Positions 55,703 through 64,000 of a stretch of 64,000 bases of DNA are shown one piece after another. The stretch covers positions 1-64,000 of the forward strand of contig NZ_CAJQYY010000018.1 of the NCBI RefSeq assembly GCF_907164575.1. The letters run 5' to 3'. The position numbers and the translations under genes are program-made. The stretch comes from Paraburkholderia gardini. GTDB taxonomy: Bacteria > Pseudomonadota > Gammaproteobacteria > Burkholderiales > Burkholderiaceae. Position 1 is the first letter of the stretch; every line of letters starts with the position of its first letter. The notes under the pieces were generated by a model. That model was not told where the DNA came from. It did not search any database and worked only from the letters and a program-made list of their open reading frames with translations.

Positions 55703-56713
55703 TTACCTCGTATGGCGAATGCGTGGATTCAGCACGCCGTACAACAGATCGACGATCAGGTTCACGAAGATCACCAGTGTGGCGATCATCAGGATGCCAC
55801 CCTGCACGACCGGATAGTCGCGCCGGCTGATCGCATCGATGAGCCATTTGCCGATGCCCGGCCACGAGAACAACGTCTCGGTGAGCACCGCGCCCGCGAG
55901 CAGCGTGCCGACCTGCAGGCCGATCACGGTCACCACGGGAATCAGCGCGTTGCGCAGCGCATGCACGACGATCACGCGTACGGGCGACAAACCCTTCGCG
56001 CGCGCGGTGCGAATGTAATCCTCGCGCAGCACTTCGAGCATCGACGAACGCGTCATGCGCGCGACGACCGCAAGCGGAATCGTGCCGAGCACGATCGAAG
56101 GCAGGATCAGATGGCTGACGGCCGAGCGGAACGCGCCTTCGTCGGTGGAGAGCAGCGCGTCGACCAGCATGAAGCCGGTGACGTGCGGAATGTCGTATTC
56201 CACTGCGATGCGGCCGGAAACCGGCGTCCAGCCGAGGCTGACCGAGAACACCATGATGAGGATCAGCCCCCACCAGAAGATCGGCATCGAGTAACCGGTG
56301 AGCGCCGTGCCCATCACGCCATGATCGACCACCGTGCCGCGTTTGAGCGCGGCGAACACGCCGGCGGGCAGACCGATGATGAGCGCGAACAGCATCGCGC
56401 AGACCGACAGTTCGATCGTCGCCGGAAAGCGTGCGAGGAATTCATCCATCACGCTCGTATTGGTGATGATCGACATGCCGAGGTCGCCATGCAACGCGCG
56501 GCCAACGTAATGGACGTACTGCAGGGGAAGGGACTCGTCGAGCCCGAGGCGGTGCATCGCGGCAGCGTGCATCGCTGGATCGACCCCGCGTTCGCCCATC
56601 ATGACTTCGATCGGGTCGCCGGGGATCAGGTGAATCAGCGCGAACGCCAGAATGGTGATGCCGATGAACGTCGGTATCACCATGCCGATGCGGCGCAAAA
56701 CGAATCGGAACAT
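55703..56713 (-). CDS. dppB: Dipeptide ABC transporter, permease DppB
   Basis: 336 residues, six predicted helices. Starts MFRFVLRRIGMVIPTFIGITIL, with the family's HLIPGDPIEVMMGERG, the EAA loop EDYIRTARAKGLSPVRVIVVHALRN and the ending VLNPRIRHTR. Lies 139 bp after dppA, long enough for a processing or attenuating site, though none is evident, and 8 bp before dppC. Confidence 0.95.
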   Translation of the reverse strand: MFRFVLRRIGMVIPTFIGITILAFALIHLIPGDPIEVMMGERGVDPAMHAAAMHRLGLDESLPLQYVHYVGRALHGDLGMSIITNTSVMDEFLARFPATIELSVCAMLFALIIGLPAGVFAALKRGTVVDHGVMGTALTGYSMPIFWWGLILIMVFSVSLGWTPVSGRIAVEYDIPHVTGFMLVDALLSTDEGAFRSAVSHLILPSIVLGTIPLAVVARMTRSSMLEVLREDYIRTARAKGLSPVRVIVVHALRNALIPVVTVIGLQVGTLLAGAVLTETLFSWPGIGKWLIDAISRRDYPVVQGGILMIATLVIFVNLIVDLLYGVLNPRIRHTR

Positions 56714-56852
56714 GGTTCGTCCCTATATGCTTGGTGCTTGATGAACAGAAAAAATGCAACCGGCGACGAGGGCTCGTGGCCCCGGTCGCCGGTATATTTT
56801 CGACCCGTTTTCCTGTTGTTTTTGAACGTGCTGAAAACCCGGTACGCGAGTT

Positions 56853-58484
56853 TTACTTCACGCTCACGCCGTCGAAGCGGGCATAACCCAGCGGCTCGAT
56901 GCGCATGTCCTCAACCTTCTTGCTGACCGGTTGATACACCGTCGAGTGAGCGATCGGCGAGAACGGCAACTGCTGCGCGAAAATCTGCTGCGCTTCCGTG
57001 TACGCCTTCGTCCGTGCCGCGATATCCGACGTTTCGCGACCCTTCCTGATCAGGTCGTCGAACGGCTTGTCGCACCACTTCGAGAAGTTGTTGCCGTTCA
57101 CGGCGTCGCAACCGAGCAGCGTACCGAGCCAGTTGTCCGGATCGCCGTTGTCGCCGGTCCAGCCGATCAGCATCGTGTCGTCTTCGCCTGCGTGGGCGCG
57201 CTTGATGTACTCACCCCATTCGTACGTGACAATCTTCGCCTTCACGCCGATCTTCGCCCAGTCAGACTGGATCATTTCGGCCATCAGCTTGCCGTTCGGG
57301 TTGTACGGACGTTGCACCGGCATCGCCCACAGCGTGATGTCGAAGCCGTTCGGGTAGCCGGCCTTCGCCAGCAGCGCCTTCGCCTTCTCCGGATCGTACG
57401 TCTGCGACTTCAGGTTCTTGTCGTACGACCATTGCGTCGGCGGCATCGGGTTCGTCGCCGCCTGGCCCGCGCCCTGGTACACGGATTCGACGATCGCCTT
57501 CTTGTTGATCGCCATGTCGAGCGCCTGACGCACTTCGAGCTTGTCGACCGGCTTGTGCGTCACGTTGTACGCGAGATAGCCCAGGTTGAAGCCCGCCTGC
57601 GACGGCATCGAGATGTTCGGTTCCGCCTTCAGCGGCGCGATGTCGGCCGGACGCGGATAGCTCATCACCTGGCATTCGTCGCGCTTCAACTTCTGCACGC
57701 GCACGCCGGCGTCCGGCGTGATCGAGAAGATCAGCTTCGAAATCTTGACCGCACCCGGCTTCCAGTAATCCGGATTGCCGTCGAAACGGATCGTCGCGTC
57801 TTTCGTGTAGCTGCGGAAAATGAACGGACCCGTGCCCACCGGCTTCTGGTTGATGTCGGCGGCCTTGCCTTCCTTCAGCAGTTGATCCGCATATTCGCCC
57901 GACAGGATCGACGCGTATTCCATCGCCAGATTCTGGATAAACGGCGCGTTGACTTCCTTCAGCGTGAACTTGACGGTGTACGGATCGACCTTTTCGACCT
58001 TGTCGATCAGCTTGTCGAGGCCCATGTCCGTGAAGTACGGGAACTGGACCGGGTAAGCCTTGCGGAACGGCTGGTTCGTATCCAGCATGCGCTGGAACGT
58101 GAACACGACGTCGTCCGCGTTGAATTCGCGCGTCGGCTTGAAGTACGACGTGGTCTGGAACTTCACGCCATGACGCAGATGGAACGTATAGGTTTTGCCG
58201 TCAGCCGAGACATCCCACTTTTCGGCGAGGCCGGGTTCGACTTTCGTGCCGCCGCGTTCGAATTCGACGAGACGGTTGTAAACAGTGAATGTGTTCGCCG
58301 TGAAATCGACGCCCGTGGTGTACTGGGCCGGATCGAAGCCCGCGGGACTGCCTTCTGAGCAGTAAACGAGCGTCTTGTTCGGAATCCCGGCAGCGTCCGC
58401 GAGACTGGACACCACCATCGACGCCGCTGCGGCTGCGACGAGCGTGGTCAGACGCGCGGCGCGCAACAGATTGTTTTGCTTCAT
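56853..58484 (-). CDS. dppA: Dipeptide ABC transporter, periplasmic binding protein DppA
   Basis: 543 residues, family 5 solute-binding protein. Signal peptide MKQNNLLRAARLTTLVAAAAASMVVSSLADA. Mature part starts KTLVYCSEGSPAGFDPAQYTTG, close to E. coli DppA; later AIVESVYQGAGQAATNPMPPTQW and MLIGWTGDNGDPDNWLGTLLGCDAV match the ligand pocket. First gene of a dppABCDF operon, so it should deliver dipeptides (in some relatives haem or delta-aminolaevulinate) to DppBC. Confidence 0.96.
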   Translation of the reverse strand: MKQNNLLRAARLTTLVAAAAASMVVSSLADAAGIPNKTLVYCSEGSPAGFDPAQYTTGVDFTANTFTVYNRLVEFERGGTKVEPGLAEKWDVSADGKTYTFHLRHGVKFQTTSYFKPTREFNADDVVFTFQRMLDTNQPFRKAYPVQFPYFTDMGLDKLIDKVEKVDPYTVKFTLKEVNAPFIQNLAMEYASILSGEYADQLLKEGKAADINQKPVGTGPFIFRSYTKDATIRFDGNPDYWKPGAVKISKLIFSITPDAGVRVQKLKRDECQVMSYPRPADIAPLKAEPNISMPSQAGFNLGYLAYNVTHKPVDKLEVRQALDMAINKKAIVESVYQGAGQAATNPMPPTQWSYDKNLKSQTYDPEKAKALLAKAGYPNGFDITLWAMPVQRPYNPNGKLMAEMIQSDWAKIGVKAKIVTYEWGEYIKRAHAGEDDTMLIGWTGDNGDPDNWLGTLLGCDAVNGNNFSKWCDKPFDDLIRKGRETSDIAARTKAYTEAQQIFAQQLPFSPIAHSTVYQPVSKKVEDMRIEPLGYARFDGVSVK

Positions 58485-58822
58485 GTTTCCTCCAGGTTCG
58501 GAACCGGCTTGCGCCGGCGTAGCGCGATATTACTGACCTTTGCCAGCCCGAACAAGCGGAGGAAATTCCCTTTGTTCACGATCGGAAACTTACTTGACGT
58601 GAACGGCCGCGACGCGGCAGGCGGGCGATGCTCTTCTTACAAAACGATTTCTAAAATATCGTCCGCCATTGTTCCAGTTCTGCCGGTTAATGCGGCGAAA
58701 CGCAGGGACATCCGGATCGGCGAGACCAGTCGGGTCGATCTTAAACCCTCCTGGACCCAATCGCGTGTCCGTATCGTGGCAGGGTTCGCCGCGGTGCGCG
58801 GACGCGCTCCGCGGCGAACCAC
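58485..58822. promoter_or_regulatory. Upstream region of dppA and 3' end of metF
   Basis: 338 bp between two genes on the same strand. The dppA ribosome-binding site (GGAGGAAAC on the minus strand) is clear. No terminator for the metF operon, no structured RNA and no additional gene are evident. Confidence 0.35.
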
Positions 58823-59656
58823 CTATCGCGCGCCGAGACGCTCGCAAATGCTTCTGGTCGCTGCCGCACCGTTCAACGTATAAAAGTGCAGCCCCGGCAC
58901 TTTCGCATCGACGAGCCGCCGGCACAGGTCGGTCACCACATCGAGGCCGAACGCGCGAATCGATTCGCGATCGTCGCCGAAGCTTTCGAGACGCCGCGCG
59001 ACCCAGCGCGGCACTTCGGCGCCGCACATATCGGAGAAGCGCATCAGCTGCGAGAAGTTCGTGATCGGCATGATGCCCGGCACGATCGGCACGTCGACGC
59101 CGAGCTTCCTCGCATCGTCGACGAAACGGAAATACGCGTCCGCGTTGAAGAAATACTGCGTGATCGCCGAGTTCGCGCCGGCTTTCACCTTGCGCGCGAA
59201 GTTTTCCAGATCGGCGCTGGGCGAGCGCGATTGCGGGTGATATTCCGGGTACGCGGCAACTTCGATATTGAACCAGTCGCCGGTTTCGGCACGAATGAAC
59301 GCGACCAGTTCCGACGCATAACGCAGTTCGCCGACAGAGCCCATGCCCGAAGGCAGATCGCCGCGCAGCGCGACGATGTGACGGATACCGTGCGAGCGGT
59401 ATTGATTGAGTATCGCGCGCAGGCTTTCCTTCGACGACCCGATGCACGACAGATGAGGCGCGGCTTCGATGCCGTCCTTCGCGATGTCGAGCACGGTATC
59501 GAGCGTGCCTTGCTGCGTCGAGCCGCCCGCGCCGAACGTGCAGGACACGAACTTGGGTTTGAGCGGCGCGAGCTGCGCACGCGTGGCGCGCAGCTTGTCG
59601 ATACCTTCCTGCGTTTTAGGCGGGAAGAATTCGAATGAGAGTTCGATCGGGTTCAT
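58823..59656 (-). CDS. metF: 5,10-methylenetetrahydrofolate reductase
   Basis: 277 residues, FAD-dependent TIM barrel making 5-methyl-THF for methionine synthesis. Starts MNPIELSFEFFPPKTQEGIDKL with Glu in the catalytic FEFFPPK, then CTFGAGGSTQQGTLD and IVALRGDLPSGMG (folate/FAD contacts), GANSAITQYFFNADAYFRFVDD and VPIVPGIMPITN. It is the last gene of the ahcY-holin-metF unit, so homocysteine released by AhcY and the methyl donor made by MetF are set by the same SAH riboswitch. Confidence 0.96.
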   Translation of the reverse strand: MNPIELSFEFFPPKTQEGIDKLRATRAQLAPLKPKFVSCTFGAGGSTQQGTLDTVLDIAKDGIEAAPHLSCIGSSKESLRAILNQYRSHGIRHIVALRGDLPSGMGSVGELRYASELVAFIRAETGDWFNIEVAAYPEYHPQSRSPSADLENFARKVKAGANSAITQYFFNADAYFRFVDDARKLGVDVPIVPGIMPITNFSQLMRFSDMCGAEVPRWVARRLESFGDDRESIRAFGLDVVTDLCRRLVDAKVPGLHFYTLNGAAATRSICERLGAR

Positions 59657-59703
59657 GATTCACCATGCTTCGCCCTGACGGGCGCGAGCAGTGCGGCGAG
59701 GCG

Positions 59704-60057
59704 TCAGCCGAAGCTGCGATTGCCGAAAATGAGTGCGGACAGCAGCCACGAAACGATGCTGTACAGGATCGAGCCGAAGAACGCCGACCAGAAACCCGAC
59801 ACTTCGAAACCCTTCAGCAGCGACGCGCACAGCCAGAAGCACAGCGCATTGACCACCAGAATGAAGAGCCCGAGCGTGAGAATCGTGACAGGCAGCGTGA
59901 GCAGGATCAGCACTGGCCGCAACACGGCGTTGATGAGCCCGAGTACCAGCGCGACGATCAGTGCGGTGCCGAAGCTGCGGATGTGAATCGACGGCACCAG
60001 ATACGTGATGATCAGCAGGGCAAGCGCATTAACGAACCAGGTCAGCAGCACAGTCAT
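59704..60057 (-). CDS. Phage-holin-4/YvlD-family membrane protein
   Basis: 117 residues, four predicted helices (VLLTWFVNALALLIITYLVP, GTALIVALVLGLINAVLRPVL, LPVTILTLGLFILVVNALCFW, WSAFFGSILYSIVSWLLSALI). This matches the small four-TM family once named phage holin superfamily 4_2; members are chromosomal, and there is no sign of phage genes here. It sits between ahcY and metF, a conserved order in betaproteobacteria, but its role in methyl-cycle metabolism is unknown. AAGGAGC before the ATG at 60057. Confidence 0.9.
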   Translation of the reverse strand: MTVLLTWFVNALALLIITYLVPSIHIRSFGTALIVALVLGLINAVLRPVLILLTLPVTILTLGLFILVVNALCFWLCASLLKGFEVSGFWSAFFGSILYSIVSWLLSALIFGNRSFG

Positions 60058-60242
60058 GTAAAGCTCCTTGTGGGCGTGAAGTCCGGGAATGAGGCCACGC
60101 GGGCAACGCAGTGCATGGAAGCGGCGCGATGCAGAAGCTGCACCGCGCCGCCCGCATTCATCTGCATCGCCGCATGAGGATCGGCACCTTCGCCCGCGCA
60201 TTGCATGGGGACCATGCAGGCACGCGGACGAAGGCGACCGCC

Positions 60243-61664
60243 TTAATAACGGTAGTGGTTCGGCTTGAACGGACCGTTCTTGTCGACGCCGATGTAGCCA
60301 GCCTGATCGTCCGACAGCACGGTCAGGTTCGCGCCGATGCGCGCCAGATGCAGGCGTGCGACCTTTTCGTCGAGCTGTTTCGGCAGCACGTACACCTTGT
60401 TTTCGTACTTGGCGCCGTCGACGAACAGTTCGATCTGCGCGAGCGTCTGGTTCGTGAACGAGTTCGACATCACGAACGACGGATGGCCCGTTGCGCAACC
60501 GAGATTCACGAGGCGGCCTTCAGCCAGCAGGATGACGCGCTTGCCGTCCGGGAAAATGATGTGGTCGACCTGCGGCTTGATGTTGTCCCACTGGTACTGG
60601 CGCGTGGACGCGACGTCGATTTCCGAATCGAAGTGACCGATGTTGCAGACGATCGCGTTGTGACGCATCGCCTTCATGTGGTCGTGGCCGATCACATGGA
60701 AGTTGCCGGTGGCCGTCACGAAGATGTCGGCCTTGTCGGCGGCGTATTCCATCGTCACGACGCGGTAGCCTTCCATCGCCGCCTGCAGTGCGCAGATCGG
60801 ATCGATTTCGGTAACCCACACGGTTGCGCCCAGGCCGCGCAGCGACTGCGCGCAGCCCTTGCCCACGTCGCCGTAACCGGCAACCACGGCGATCTTGCCC
60901 GCGATCATCACGTCGGTCGCGCGCTTGATGCCGTCGACGAGCGACTCGCGGCAGCCGTACAGGTTGTCGAACTTCGACTTCGTGACCGAATCGTTCACGT
61001 TGATGGCCGGGAACGGCAGACGCCCTTCCTTTTCCATCTGATACAGGCGGTGCACGCCGGTCGTGGTTTCTTCGGTCACGCCCTTGATGTGCACGAGGCG
61101 CTTCGAGTACCACGTCGGGTCCACGTCCAGATGCGCGGCGATCGACTTGTAGAGCGCGGTTTCTTCTTCGTTGGTCGGCTTCGAGATGACCGAGCGGTCC
61201 TTCTCGGCCTTCGAACCGAGGATCAGCAGCAGCGTTGCGTCGCCGCCGTCGTCGAGGATCATGTTGGCGAATTCGCCGTTCGGCCATTCGAAGATGCGGT
61301 GCGAGTATTCCCAGTATTCGTCGAGCGACTCGCCCTTGTACGCGAACACCGGCGTGCCGCCCTTCGCGATGGCGGCGGCTGCGTGATCCTGCGTCGAGAA
61401 GATGTTGCACGATGCCCAGCGCACGTCGGCGCCCAGCGCCGTCAGCGTTTCGATCAGCACGCCGGTCTGGATCGTCATGTGCAGCGAGCCGGCGATGCGC
61501 GCGCCCTTCAGCGGCTGCGTGGCCTTGTATTCTTCGCGCGTCTGCACGAGGCCCGGCATTTCCGTTTCGGCGATGTTGAGTTCCTTGCGGCCCCAGTCGG
61601 CCAGCGACAGGTCGGCAACAACGTAATCTTTTGAATCTTTGGAATCGTAAACTGCGGCGTTCAT
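60243..61664 (-). CDS. ahcY: Adenosylhomocysteinase
   Basis: Hydrolyses S-adenosylhomocysteine to homocysteine and adenosine, using bound NAD. 473 residues, the long bacterial form. Visible segments are [21 protein letters not shown], the NAD motif [37 protein letters not shown] and the C-terminal [21 protein letters not shown] precedes the ATG at 61664 and sets the start; the GTG one codon earlier is less likely. The leader carries an SAH riboswitch, so expression should rise when SAH accumulates. First gene of the ahcY-holin-metF unit. Confidence 0.98.
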   Translation of the reverse strand: MNAAVYDSKDSKDYVVADLSLADWGRKELNIAETEMPGLVQTREEYKATQPLKGARIAGSLHMTIQTGVLIETLTALGADVRWASCNIFSTQDHAAAAIAKGGTPVFAYKGESLDEYWEYSHRIFEWPNGEFANMILDDGGDATLLLILGSKAEKDRSVISKPTNEEETALYKSIAAHLDVDPTWYSKRLVHIKGVTEETTTGVHRLYQMEKEGRLPFPAINVNDSVTKSKFDNLYGCRESLVDGIKRATDVMIAGKIAVVAGYGDVGKGCAQSLRGLGATVWVTEIDPICALQAAMEGYRVVTMEYAADKADIFVTATGNFHVIGHDHMKAMRHNAIVCNIGHFDSEIDVASTRQYQWDNIKPQVDHIIFPDGKRVILLAEGRLVNLGCATGHPSFVMSNSFTNQTLAQIELFVDGAKYENKVYVLPKQLDEKVARLHLARIGANLTVLSDDQAGYIGVDKNGPFKPNHYRY

Positions 61665-61699
61665 CACGCCCTCCTTTCTAAAAATTGACTAGAAATTTG

Positions 61700-61830
61700 A
61701 CGTGAGCGCGGTTCGATGCGGTGGGTAAAAGGCGCGTGGCGCATTCTAGCCGTCCGATTGAAGCCTCCGAGCCTGGCGGGCAGCGCGCGAATGAAAATTC
61801 ACGGTACCCGTCGCAACGCTCCTCGAAGAC
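61700..61830 (-). ncRNA. SAH riboswitch in the ahcY leader
   Basis: On the minus strand the leader reads TCGAGGAGCGTTGCGAC (from about 61827), later CCAGGCTCGG (to about 61767) and AACCGCGCTCACG (about 61700-61712). These match the three conserved parts of the SAH riboswitch: the GAGGAGCGcUGC core, the CCAGGCUCG strand closing P1, and the CGCUCA strand that pairs with GAGCG as pseudoknot P4. P1 is UCGAG with CUCGG. The class is known upstream of ahcY and turns expression on when SAH is bound. The stretch between core and CCAGG is longer than in the minimal examples. Confidence 0.9.
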
Positions 61831-61838
61831 GAACGGCG

Positions 61839-61844
61839 ATTGTA
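61839..61844 (-). promoter_or_regulatory. Likely -10 element of the ahcY promoter
   Basis: TACAAT on the minus strand (TTTGCTACAATCG). The predicted transcript start, about 7 bases on, falls right at the first riboswitch base. No clear -35 box. Confidence 0.5.
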
Positions 61845-61876
61845 GCAAATCGAGATGAATTAGGGACCAACGAAAT

Positions 61877-61894
61877 ACGCCCGAATCCGGGCGT
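61877..61894 (-). terminator. Possible terminator of lrgAB
   Basis: Arms ACGCCCG / CGGGCGT around a 4-base loop, followed on the minus strand by the T-rich ATTTCGTT; it lies between the lrgB stop and the ahcY promoter. A perfect 16-bp palindrome (CTCCGTCATGACGGAG, 61956-61971) sits just after the lrgB stop as well. Confidence 0.45.
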
Positions 61895-61977
61895 TTCCTG
61901 CTCAGTTGCGCAACCACCGGGCAATGTACCCGTGCCTCGGGTGCGCAATACAACGCTCCGTCATGACGGAGACACTG

Positions 61978-62700
61978 TCAGAAAGGCAGAACGCCCAGCG
62001 CCGGCGCCAGCAGCACCATGACGACGCCCGCGATCATCATCGTCAGGCTCGCGACGACGCCCTCTTCGCTGCCGAGTTCGCGCGCCTTTGCCGTGCCGAC
62101 GCCGTGCGCGGCCGCGCCGAACAGCGCGCCGCGCGCGAGGCGCGTGCGCAGCGGCACGAGCGCCAGCACGATTTCACCGAACAGCATGCCGCACACGCCC
62201 GTGGCGATCACGAAGAGCGCGGTCAGGTCTTTGGGCGCGCCGATCCTGTCGGAGACCGCGAGCGCGAACGGCGTGGAAACGGAGCGGGTCATCAGGCTGC
62301 GCTGCAGTTCCGGGGACAGATGCAGCAGCTTCGCGAGCACCAGCGAGCCGCCCACCGCGACGATGATTCCAACCGTCACGCCGACGGTGAGCGAAATCCA
62401 GTGACGCTTCAGCAGATCGCGGTATTCGTAGATCGGCACCGCGAACGCGACGGTCGCCGGGCCGAGCAGCCACATCAGCCAGCGCGTGTCCTGAAAGTAG
62501 ACCGGATACGGAATATGCGCGACCAGCACGAGGAGGCCCAGCACGACGGGTACCGAGACAAGCGGCGTGAGCCACGGGCTCCTGAAGCGCGCGTACAGAT
62601 ACTTCGACGCGAAATACAGCGCGACGGTCGTCACGAAACAGCCGGCGGCGATGAGCCGTGCGGCGTCGTCGGCGAACAGGGATGCGTAGAAGGCGTTCAT
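61978..62700 (-). CDS. lrgB: LrgB-family membrane protein
   Basis: 240 residues, about seven helices. Family core LLGPATVAFAVPIYEYRDLLKRHW, then GGSLVLAKLLHLSPELQRSLMTRSVSTPFAL and ALFGAAAHGVGTAKARELGSEEG. Partner of LrgA; in Staphylococcus the pair modulates murein hydrolase activity and autolysis, while plant and some bacterial homologues transport glycolate or pyruvate (family knowledge). Start at 62700, 76 bp after lrgA. Confidence 0.93.
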   Translation of the reverse strand: MNAFYASLFADDAARLIAAGCFVTTVALYFASKYLYARFRSPWLTPLVSVPVVLGLLVLVAHIPYPVYFQDTRWLMWLLGPATVAFAVPIYEYRDLLKRHWISLTVGVTVGIIVAVGGSLVLAKLLHLSPELQRSLMTRSVSTPFALAVSDRIGAPKDLTALFVIATGVCGMLFGEIVLALVPLRTRLARGALFGAAAHGVGTAKARELGSEEGVVASLTMMIAGVVMVLLAPALGVLPF

Positions 62701-62776
62701 GGCTTCAGCTTCGTTTTCGACATGGTTTTCGCGACGCTTCGCGCGGCTTCAGCGATGTGAGCGCGCGACGCTGGGT

Positions 62777-63235
62777 TCACACACGCGCGGCGTGACGCGT
62801 CATCCGCACGCGGCGCAGCGCGAGACGCCGTTCGAGGCGCGCGGCCCGTTCCACTGCGAAGGCGACCGCCACCATCACCATCAACGTGCCAGCGACAACG
62901 ACGAGCGCGAGGCGCCAGCCGTCTTCCCTGAAAAGGCCGCCGTACTGGACGGCCGCGACGGCCGCCGGGATGAAGAACAGCAGCATGTCGGACAGAAGCC
63001 AGTCGGCACCGGACTTGATCCAGCGCGCCGGCAGGCCGCCGCTGAACAGCAGCGCCAGCATCGCGACGAGGCCAACCACGCCGCCCGGCACCGGCAATCC
63101 GAGGCGACGCACGATGAAATCGGCCACATACCATACGGCGGCCAGCGCAGCGCTTTGCACGACAATCCGGGCGAACCGCGCGACAGGGCGGGCGCTGGCC
63201 GGCAGCGCCTGCATGGATAAAGAGGGTGTTGTCAT
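62777..63235 (-). CDS. lrgA: CidA/LrgA-family holin-like protein
   Basis: 152 residues, four predicted helices, a holin-like small membrane protein. The family signature is VRRLGLPVPGGVVGLVAMLALL, followed by KSGADWLLSDMLLFFIPAAVAAVQYGGLF. It has an unusually basic C-terminal tail (ERAARLERRLALRRVRMTRHAARV). First gene of lrgAB. A LysR regulator gene stands divergently 113 bp away, as for cidABC/CidR in Gram-positives, so that protein probably controls the pair. Confidence 0.92.
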   Translation of the reverse strand: MTTPSLSMQALPASARPVARFARIVVQSAALAAVWYVADFIVRRLGLPVPGGVVGLVAMLALLFSGGLPARWIKSGADWLLSDMLLFFIPAAVAAVQYGGLFREDGWRLALVVVAGTLMVMVAVAFAVERAARLERRLALRRVRMTRHAARV

Positions 63236-63348
63236 GGCAATCCCTGGGTGACTTCCGGATGAAAGTCAGTATAGGGACCCTGATTTCATAAATATAATGA
63301 CTTAACATCATCAACTTCATTCCAATCTGGAATCCGGAGACCCAAAAC
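63236..63348. promoter_or_regulatory. Divergent promoter region of lrgA and the LysR gene
   Basis: TTTCATAAATATAATGACTTAACATCATC (given here in parts: TTTCATAAATATAATG and ACTTAACATCATC) is a sharp AT-rich island at 63282-63311 with a TATAAT at 63293 and TGA/TCA dyads that suit LysR binding. Confidence 0.45.
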
Positions 63349-64000
63349 GTGGAATTGCGCGCGCTTCGCTACTTCGTCGAGGTGGTCCGCCAGCAGAGCT
63401 TCACCGTCGCGGCCGAACAGATGTTCGTCACGCAGCCGACGATCAGCAAGATGGTGAAGGCGCTGGAAGACGAAACCGGCTCGCCGCTTCTGCTGCGCGA
63501 CGGCCGTCAGATGGTGCTCACCGACGCCGGCCGCATCGTCTATCAGCGCGGTCAGGATGTGCTCGCCGCGCACGCCCAGTTACAGGCGGAGCTGAAGGAT
63601 CTCGACACGCTCGGCAGCGGCGAGCTGACCATCGGCATTCCGCCGATGGGCGGTTCGCTCTTCACACCGGCCATCGCCGCGTTCCGGCAGCGCTATCCGA
63701 AGATCGACCTGAAGCTCTTCGAACAGGGCTCACGCGGGATCGAATCGGCGCTGATCTCGGGCGAACTCGAACTGGGCGGCGTGCTGCTGCCCGTCGACCC
63801 GGAAATGATCGAAGTACTGCCCATGACGCGCCAGCTGTTGTGGCTCGTCACGCGTCGCGGCTCACGTTGGGACGACGTCCAGCAGGTGGCGCTCACCGAT
63901 CTCACAGCAGAGCCGTTCGTGTTCTACGGCGAAAGCCTCGCCTTGAACGACGTCGTGCTGAACGCGTGCCGGGAAGCGGGTTTCTCGCCGACGATCGTCG
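63349..64000 (+). CDS. LysR-family transcriptional regulator, cut by the right edge
   Basis: The frame opens with GTG at 63349 (CCGGAGA before it) and runs to the end of the window without a stop, about 217 codons; a usual member has about 300. The N-terminal helix-turn-helix reads MELRALRYFVEVVRQQSFTV, then AAEQMFVTQPTISKMVKALE, then TGSPLLLRDGRQMVLTDAGR. The effector domain starts SGELTIGIPPMGGSLFTPAIAAF and includes LEQ-like LFEQGSRGIESALISGELELGG. It is divergent from lrgAB and so likely its regulator; in Bacillus and Staphylococcus CidR responds to acetate (family knowledge). Confidence 0.93.
   Translation, partial: MELRALRYFVEVVRQQSFTVAAEQMFVTQPTISKMVKALEDETGSPLLLRDGRQMVLTDAGRIVYQRGQDVLAAHAQLQAELKDLDTLGSGELTIGIPPMGGSLFTPAIAAFRQRYPKIDLKLFEQGSRGIESALISGELELGGVLLPVDPEMIEVLPMTRQLLWLVTRRGSRWDDVQQVALTDLTAEPFVFYGESLALNDVVLNACREAGFSPTIV

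Noticed and set aside
54777..56273. A 498-residue frame joining dppC to upstream sequence
   Set aside because: The extra N-terminal part is dppB read in the wrong frame; dppC begins at 55694.
59704..60057. Prophage remnant suggested by the holin-like gene
   Set aside because: No other phage gene is present, and this four-helix family is chromosomal next to ahcY and metF in related bacteria.

Overview
The window is chromosomal DNA from a high-GC betaproteobacterium of the Burkholderiaceae, most like Paraburkholderia or Caballeronia. This is inferred from gene content and order: a DUF2957 lipoprotein/OmpW cluster, pxpBCA with DUF969/DUF979, ahcY-holin-metF behind an SAH riboswitch, and an Lrp/HPPD/indolepyruvate oxidoreductase cluster. 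No rRNA, tRNA or CRISPR array was found. Most of the window is housekeeping or catabolic DNA, with a few accessory patches.

Layout. 1-120: the 5' end of a group II intron running off the left edge, sitting just behind the terminator of an Lrp-type regulator. 160-6350: aromatic amino acid catabolism (Lrp regulator, 4-hydroxyphenylpyruvate dioxygenase, indolepyruvate ferredoxin oxidoreductase). 6445-12088: malic enzyme, a frameshifted MFS transporter, pyrE and an RcsB-like response regulator. 12338-12592: a 54-bp tandem hairpin repeat ending at the ribosome-binding site of a PEBP-family secreted protein, followed by a WrbA-like flavodoxin and argC. 15613-19279: two DUF2957 lipoprotein genes (the first broken by an in-frame TGA) and an OmpW-type porin. 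19498-19863: a lone receiver protein.

19864-21962 is an accessory patch. It holds a Fic AMP-transferase fused to an AbiEi-like winged-helix antitoxin domain, preceded by iterated TTCcGGACAAA motifs and followed by the stump of a translationally coupled second gene. 21963-32499 carries a LysE exporter, a beta-hydroxyacid dehydrogenase, a Mut7-C nuclease with a ubiquitin-like N-terminus, a DMT permease, a NYN/LOTUS protein, DUF2242 and DUF1254 proteins and an MFS exporter. 32603-39812: glmU-glmS, ttcA, a pterin pair (PTR1-like reductase and folB), a MidA-like methyltransferase and DUF2905. 39807-40661 is an 855-bp near-palindrome lying exactly between the stop codons of two convergent genes.

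40656-46200: cca, a GST, an NDUFA9-like protein, a lytic transglycosylase and 5-formyl-THF cycloligase. 46211-51382: a winged-helix regulator divergent from 5-oxoprolinase pxpBCA and a two-gene membrane system. 51467-58484: a dipeptide ABC transporter operon with a TraB/GumN gene at its end. 58823-61830: the S-adenosylhomocysteine recycling operon ahcY-holin-metF behind an SAH riboswitch. 61978-64000: lrgAB divergent from a LysR regulator that runs off the right edge.

The best leads for something undescribed are the AbiEi-Fic fusion with its operator array and truncated partner, the 855-bp palindrome, and the hairpin repeat array in the PEBP leader.
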